A stretch of DNA of 64,000 bases. It comes from Ctenosaura bakeri. Taxonomy: Eukaryota > Chordata > Lepidosauria > Squamata > Iguanidae. A program made the position numbers and the translations under genes. Below the pieces are notes generated by a model. The model saw only the letters and a list, made by a program, of their open reading frames with translations. It did no database searches and had not been told where the DNA came from. Shown piece by piece: positions 58,786 to 64,000 of this stretch. Every line of letters starts with the position of its first letter. The first letter of the stretch is position 1. The stretch is taken from assembly GCA_948474755.1 (NCBI GenBank), contig CAOLHI010000149.1, forward strand, positions 124,001 to 188,000, given 5' to 3'.

Positions 58786-60476
58786 TTGTCGTCTGCCGAC
58801 CTGTTAGCAGCTCGGAAAGCTTCCTTGCTGAGCAGTTCTTCTAATTCTTGGTTTTTCTTCACTCTTTCGTTTGGGTTTTCATCTCTTTACAACAAAAACT
58901 GTAAGAACTCTTCCCCCTTCTTACGTCGTCTTTGTTTTAAGTTGTGTGTGTCTTGCAGCCGCAAGGTTTCTCTTTCCAACGCCCACCCTGAGTGCTTGTT
59001 CTGTCTCAGGGAGGGCCGTAACATTCAGGCCTGTTCTATTTGTAAGGATTTCATCTCCCAGACTCTGAAGAATAGAGCTTCTCGGTTGAAATCCTACTGC
59101 TGGGAGCAAGCCCTTCACCTTAAAGAACAGGCGTCTTCCAATACCGCTTTCTCCACCATTGCAGTATCATTGCCCTCCACGATGTCCTCTGCCTCGGTCC
59201 TGAAACTATTGGTAATGACTGGTCCCTCAGTATCGATGGCTTCAGTACCAATACCAGCTTTGACCTCGCCGGCCCTACCGTCGATGTCATCTTTACCAAA
59301 GATTCCAAAGCTCTCCAGGACGCCTACTCTCTCTTCTACCACTGGAGATGCTCCTTCGACCTCACAGCACGTTCCCACTCACTGGGCCTGTAAGGTCCCT
59401 ACCTTGGCGGAGTGTAAACAGGCCTTGTCACACCACCCTTCCACTTCCTCCAATAGAAGAAGAAGACGGAGAAACATCGCTCTCCTTCTCCTGCTGCCTG
59501 TCTGTCGGCTAGTCGACCTTCCTCTCTCACTCCCTTACCGACACCACCTCCAACGCAACCTGTAACATCTACTGTTGAACAGGAAGATGCTCCCGTCCTT
59601 TAGCTGGTCCTCCTGGTGCTATCGGTCGCGCCTGCAGCAGATTTCATGTCCGATGTGGGCTGTTGACCCTCTCCACTGGCCTCTCTGCCTGTTATGTCAG
59701 GCTACTCCGGAGATGGGTGTCCGCAGACTTCACTGGCCCTGACCATGTCTTCTGGCCGTCCCGAGTTGGACCGTCTGCCTGTTTCGGATGCTCCTCGGGC
59801 TATCTCCCGAGACCGGCCTTGACTTAGTGTGGCCTGTTCTCCAGCACACGTGAAAGGGGTAGATCCCCATGTCGTCGCGACTACAGCCACCGTTCCGCTT
59901 ATGAGCCTTCGTTAGTGAGGGTCAACTCATGCTTCTCGTCGGCCTCCTTTATCACCCAGTACGGCCACAAGCACCTCTGGAGAGAGCAACCTGGCTCCTA
60001 CCATTCATATTCACCTGCCTATGATGACCAGTACCATCCCAACTTTCGTAGTTGGTCTCCATACCGCTCTTGATGTTCACACTCACCGTCGCGTTCTCCT
60101 TCAAGATCTCATTACCAACGCTCCCCTCGGTATCGTCGCTCCAGATCCTGTTCTCGGTCCTGGTCGGCCTACTACCGGCGTTCACTATCTTGGTCCTGTC
60201 ACTGGTCCAGAGACCCATCGCCTCGTCATTAGGCAGTTTCACCTCCTCCTTGGGTGACAGCGATGGTATCCCGGCTTCAACCAGATATTCACCCTGCATC
60301 CACTTTACCAAAATATCTTTTGACCCCGTTGTTGACTCGGTCTGTTGCTGCACCAATCCCGACTGTCCTACCTATTCGTTGGCATCGACCTTGGTACTGC
60401 TTCGTATTCCGACCTCGGTACCGGTGCAAGCCAGTTTCCTTACTGACTCCGGCAAGGTGAATTCACCATCCTACTG
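58786..60476 (+). pseudogene. DIRS-like gag protein, broken
   Basis: The open part (58786-59565, 259 codons) contains ECLFCLREGRNIQACSICKD, a paired-cysteine motif, then FISQTLKNRASRLKSYCW, and a long Ser/Thr/Pro-rich stretch. The frame then breaks. Around 60120-60240 another frame reads RSPRYRRSRSCSRSWSAYYR, an SR-rich stretch typical of nucleic-acid-binding gag tails. Other short open parts (60052-60477) overlap this region in a different frame. The N-terminal Met is only the first available one. No protease or polymerase was seen. Confidence 0.55.
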
Positions 60477-60580
60477 ACACTGAAGCCACCAGCTGCTACT
60501 GTACACTGCAAGATTTTATTGCAGGTTCCACTTCTGATTTGTGATTGAATCAGAGTGGCACAAGGAAACTGGCTTGCACC
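60423..60580. repeat. 19-bp perfect inverted repeat near the DIRS-like 3' edge
   Basis: GGTGCAAGCCAGTTTCCTT (60423-60441) and AAGGAAACTGGCTTGCACC (60562-60580) are exact complements, 120 bp apart. Confidence 0.9.
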
Positions 60581-60590
60581 CGAGGCCTTT

Positions 60591-61694
60591 TGCAACAACC
60601 AGTGAAGACTGTTGGGGAAAAACCGGTGTTAGTAGTGATCCCTCTGGAAAAAAGTCCATTTTTTTTCAGTCCATTGTTTTGCCCTTTTGAGTCCCCCCAC
60701 ACTGCTGTGTTGATGGGGGTTAAGGTATTAAATTAGAAGGTAGTCATATGAGATTACTATAGAAATACTGTGGTGTCCTAGGTACCATACTGAGCTATCT
60801 AGGTGAGAGATCTACTAAATATATTCGATGGATTAAAAGGAGCGCAGAGAGGATACAAGATGGGGGTGATAGAGGATGCAATCAGATGCAGAATGGTGGA
60901 ATAAAGTGAAGCTGAGCCTAGGAAGATTCAAGGAACACACTGCATTTAAAATCTATACAATTAATAATTTTGAAAAGGAAAAAATAAAAATACATCATAT
61001 GCTTTTCATTTATTGTATTTTGTCATATATAAACTTTATTGTAATGTCTTCTTAAATCCACATTGTATGATTGGAAACAGAGTCTTTATTGCTTCATGTT
61101 TAGAACCTAATACAGTACTGAAGCTTAATATCACTGACGTAACAGTATCTTGTTACTGACCCTTGAGGGCTGGAAGTGCTCAGTTTTCTGTGATTTGTGC
61201 ATGTATTTTATTTCTCTTGATTTAAACCCTAGCTCTGCACAGAATGGATTTCCCATGAAAGACAAAACCATATTTATTATCAGAATCAGGTAACTACATT
61301 GACCTACTGTTACACCTTCTAATGGAAAGCACAACTGGTGCGTGTTGATAGACACAAAGCCAAAACGTGACAAAAATTGAGAAGGAAACACCAACCACAT
61401 GTGAGGGGCCCCCCTTTTTAATACAAAAAGATTGAAATCCAGTTGGTATTGTATTCATGTCTAAGTTCCCCTACGGAAGCAGTTGGGCATTTTTGCCTGG
61501 TTGGGGACGCCCATATTCAGTTCAGATATGTGGAAATAGAGATGTGAATGAAGTGCCATTATATATATGTGTTGCATGGGAGCACTGGCTTGCACATTCA
61601 GTTGTGCAGTGTTGCAATTCCATAATGAGGCAATACTGTGTAATCATGGTGTAGTTCCATGTTTGGTTTGTTTTCTTGATGTAGGGCCTCTGCC
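60591..61694. other. Intergenic, unassigned
   Basis: No gene recognised. Confidence 0.4.
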
Positions 61695-61866
61695 AAAGTT
61701 GTTGCTGTGTGCTTCCAAGTCATTTCTGACGGCAACCCTAAGTTGAACCTGTCATAGAATTTTCTTGGGCTGAGTGTGAGACGCAACCAAGGTCATTCAG
61801 TGGGTTTCCATGGCCAAGCAGGAAACTGAGCCCTGGGTCCAATGCTCAAACCACTACATCAGCACC
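61695..61866 (-). mobile_element. tRNA-derived SINE, copy 8
   Basis: Complemented tail AGTTGTTGCTGTGTGCTTCC, CAAGTCATTTCTGACGGCAA, body CAAGGTCATTCAGTGGGTTT, and head CTCAAACCACTACATCAGC. Its B box is diverged. Confidence 0.75.
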
Positions 61867-62213
61867 CCAAAACCCAGCTTACTGTAGAATGGGTATTGTT
61901 ATTATAGATTCAATTCTATCCCATTTATCCCCAATATTGGGACTTGAGGCAGCTTACAAAAATTAAAACAAATACAATTAAAAACAGGTACAAAAAGAAG
62001 TGAAAACATTCAAAAAGTTGTTATTAAACTTCTGCCTGGTAAACCACGGAATTTTGAATTCAAGCTGGAAAAGAAGAACAAAAATCTGGAGCAAAGAGAG
62101 GATGTCATATCCTGCTAGAGCTGCTTACAACTTATAGTTCCTTGTAGGGGAACTCTGGTCTACAGTCCAAATTCAGTCTGTGAAGCCTATGGGGGCTGGC
62201 TGGCCCCTCCCAG
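61867..62213. other. Intergenic with a short LINE tail
   Basis: At 61905-61985 the sequence TTCAATTCTATCCCATTTAT, then GACTTGAGGCAGCTTACAAAA, looks like a complemented LINE 3' tail. Confidence 0.4.
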
Positions 62214-62292
62214 AACTGCAAACCCCAGGATTCCATAGGAGCTTGAAAGTGGAATCATTGTGCTATTAGAGTGTCGTGCAGAAATGTTCCAA
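62214..62292. mobile_element. Foldback MITE, copy E (right arm only)
   Basis: AACTGCAAACCCCAGGATTCC, AGCTTGAAAGTGGAATCATTG and GTCGTGCAGAAATGTTCC match the right arm of copy A. The left arm is absent or unrecognisable. Confidence 0.75.
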
Positions 62293-63433
62293 GAGGGTGA
62301 TCAAAATGCCTGGGAACCATGCACTATGAGAAGTGGCTTAGAGAGAAGGTTAACAGGTGACATCGGATGGTAAGAGCAGTTCAGCAGTGGATTCTTCTTG
62401 TCAGATGGTGGACCACACGATTCTTCTTCAGTTCTTGCTCAACTATTGATGAAATAAAAGGAGACCAAACTGCAGCAAATATATCTTTTTAAATTTCTCC
62501 TTCAGCAAATCAGATGCTACAAGTCTGTTTTTGTGCAAGAGCAGCTTTCCACATGTGGCACAACAAGGGACAAAATGAAAGATCTTTCAATGGTTCCCAT
62601 GTTCTTGTGATATCATGCAGAACCCAGCAACATAGCAATATGTTTTTTGTACAAAACATTTTCCCATCTCCCTTCAAAAATGATTAATGATAATAATAAT
62701 AAAGCCCCTATGAGATGTAGCTCTTGATGAGTTATTTTCTTCAAAAAAACAATCAATCCAAAAACCTACCACTTTGGATCAAGGCAACAGCATGTGGTCT
62801 ATTGTCCCAATTGCACAAAAATCCCACTGACTGTGAAATGTTGCTATTTATTTTGTGAAGTTTAACTGGAGTTAAAGGCCATCTATGAATTGTTTTCAAT
62901 ATACTTTTCTTAGGCTCAGTGACTATCTCATGCAGAAATTCTGTATTCCCACCCACTTATGAGAAATTCATAGTGTCTTGCATACTTGGCCTCATGTACC
63001 TGAAACAGAAAAATGCACAGGATGGTCTCATGTGTTTTCTTTTGATTTGGTTTTTGTAAATGGTGTTGAAGCAACATCTTGTACAGCTGTGGTTGTACAT
63101 CTCTATGGCTTTAATCTTACGAATGAACAGTATGCTAATTGTTTCAGCACATGGAGAATGGGGTTTTTCAGGCAGGCCAGTCATGCCTGGAATTCAGTTT
63201 TATGTAATTCTGTCTCTGTCTGTATAAGAGGCATGCTACTATTTGAAGCATAAAACCTTCTTCTTGTTAAAAGGTGTTTAGCAACAAACTAGAATCTACT
63301 TCATTTTTAAAGTGTACTCTTTGGCACTGGGAGAACAAGAGGAACAGCTCAGGGAGTTCCTGGTCTGAATGATATTAGCAAGCCTTAGGCTGTGGGTGGA
63401 GAGCTTTTGCCTTCTAGATGCCTATTATCCCTG
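62293..63433. other. Intergenic, unassigned
   Basis: No gene recognised. A (TAA)n run lies at about 62686-62702. Confidence 0.4.
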
Positions 63434-63834
63434 GATGTTGTTGTCATCATGGGCTTCAAATCAACTTATGACAACTGTCCCATAGGGTTTTCTTGGCACC
63501 ATTTATTCAGAGAATGGGCCTTTCCACACTACACGGTTTTATACTTTCAACATTCTGTGGAATTCTGGGGTTTGCAGTTTAGGGAGGGGCCTTTAGAATT
63601 CTCAGAGAGCTCTTAGGCCTCAGGAAACTACAAACGCCAGAATTCCACAAGAGCTTGAAAGTGGAATAGTAGCACCAAAACAGTGTAGTGAAGAAAAGCC
63701 CAAGGTTTGGCATTGCTTTCCTCTGAAGCTGAGATCAGTCAACCAGTGGGTTTCCATGGCTGAGAGGGGAATTTGAACCCTGATCTCCCAGAGTCTTTGT
63801 CTAACACACAGACCACTATACCAGGCTTGCTCTG
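63434..63834 (-). mobile_element. tRNA-derived SINE, copy 9, split by a foldback MITE
   Basis: The left part (63434-63515) has TCATGGGCTTCAAATCAACT, CATAGGGTTTTCTTGGCACC and ATTTATTCAGAGA. The right part (63702-63834) resumes with AAGGTTTGGCATTGCTTTCC, CCAGTGGGTTTCC, the complemented B box GGAATTTGAACCCTG and CAGACCACTATACCAGGC. The two parts join in register with the uninterrupted family. Confidence 0.85.
63516..63701. mobile_element. Foldback MITE, copy F, nested in a SINE
   Basis: Inverted ends GGGCCTTTCCACACTACACG and GTGTAGTGAAGAAAAGCCC. The left arm has lost several bases, while the right retains GCTTGAAAGTGGAATAGTAG. Confidence 0.85.
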
Positions 63835-64000
63835 AAGCTGGTGGGAGGAAGCCCCCAAATATCTGAAGTATATCTCTTGCTTTAGCCAGTCCATGCACTC
63901 TCAACTTCCATCTTCTCATCTGCTGCATATGTGTTAAAAATAATGATAATTTTTTTTATAGAAGGAGTGAGCAACACATGACCAGTGGCTTACTTATGGC

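Larger units (their letters stand above)
58621..60590 (+). mobile_element. DIRS-like retroelement remnant: leader and gag region
   Basis: A leader (GAATCTTCGCACATGTGCAG) is followed by a gag-like frame and an Arg/Ser-rich region. The remnant ends near 60590 without reverse transcriptase or tyrosine recombinase. The family assignment rests on the small cysteine-rich motif and the SR-rich tail, which resemble gag proteins I recall from reptile DIRS elements. A different LTR-type element cannot be excluded. Confidence 0.55.

Noticed and set aside
58921..59378. Minus-strand frames opposite the DIRS-like gag
   Set aside because: They overlap the better-supported plus-strand gag frame and show no motif.

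Overview
The window looks like nuclear DNA from a squamate reptile, most likely a lizard. The basis is one vertebrate gene with clear protein identity plus a mixed repeat load typical of squamates: CR1, L1, L2-like and BovB/RTE LINEs, a DIRS-like retroelement, tRNA- and 5S-rRNA-derived SINEs, and several DNA-transposon MITE families. No bacterial, plasmid or phage features were seen. The species cannot be named from the sequence alone.

The only host protein-coding gene recognised is MEX3C, on the minus strand. Coding exon 1 is 52325-51524, inside a GC-rich CpG island (about 51.5-53.3 kb). Coding exon 2 is 19639-18411. The junction is supported by a GTGAGT donor, a pyrimidine-rich GCAG acceptor and a matching codon phase. 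The spliced product is 676 residues, with low-complexity N-terminal tracts, two KH domains and a C-terminal C3HC4 RING finger. The likely 3' UTR runs from 18410 to about 16145 and ends at a minus-strand AATAAA. The intron is about 31.9 kb.

Region by region: 0.39-4.89 kb is a nearly full-length but frameshifted CR1 LINE with a duplicated 5' segment. 4.9-16.1 kb is intergenic DNA downstream of MEX3C, with SINEs, an L2-like 3' end, a possible solo LTR and a perfect 76-bp-arm foldback element. 16.1-19.6 kb is the MEX3C 3' UTR and exon 2. 19.6-51.5 kb is the intron, holding an L1 with its 5' side but not its 3' end (23.96-30.43 kb, sense to MEX3C), a decayed BovB piece, three pogo/Tigger-like MITEs, a Harbinger-like MITE with TAA duplications, and SINEs. 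51.5-53.3 kb is exon 1 and the promoter, followed at once by two copies of the foldback family. 54-64 kb is upstream intergenic DNA with a 5S-derived SINE, a DIRS-like gag remnant (58.6-60.6 kb), more SINEs and a SINE split by a foldback element.

I found no convincing new multi-gene system. The most noteworthy signals are the foldback family (one perfect palindrome, two copies beside the MEX3C promoter, one nested in a SINE), the 3'-truncated sense L1, the shared tail of two SINE families, the duplicated CR1 leader, and the long in-frame opening upstream of the MEX3C start.
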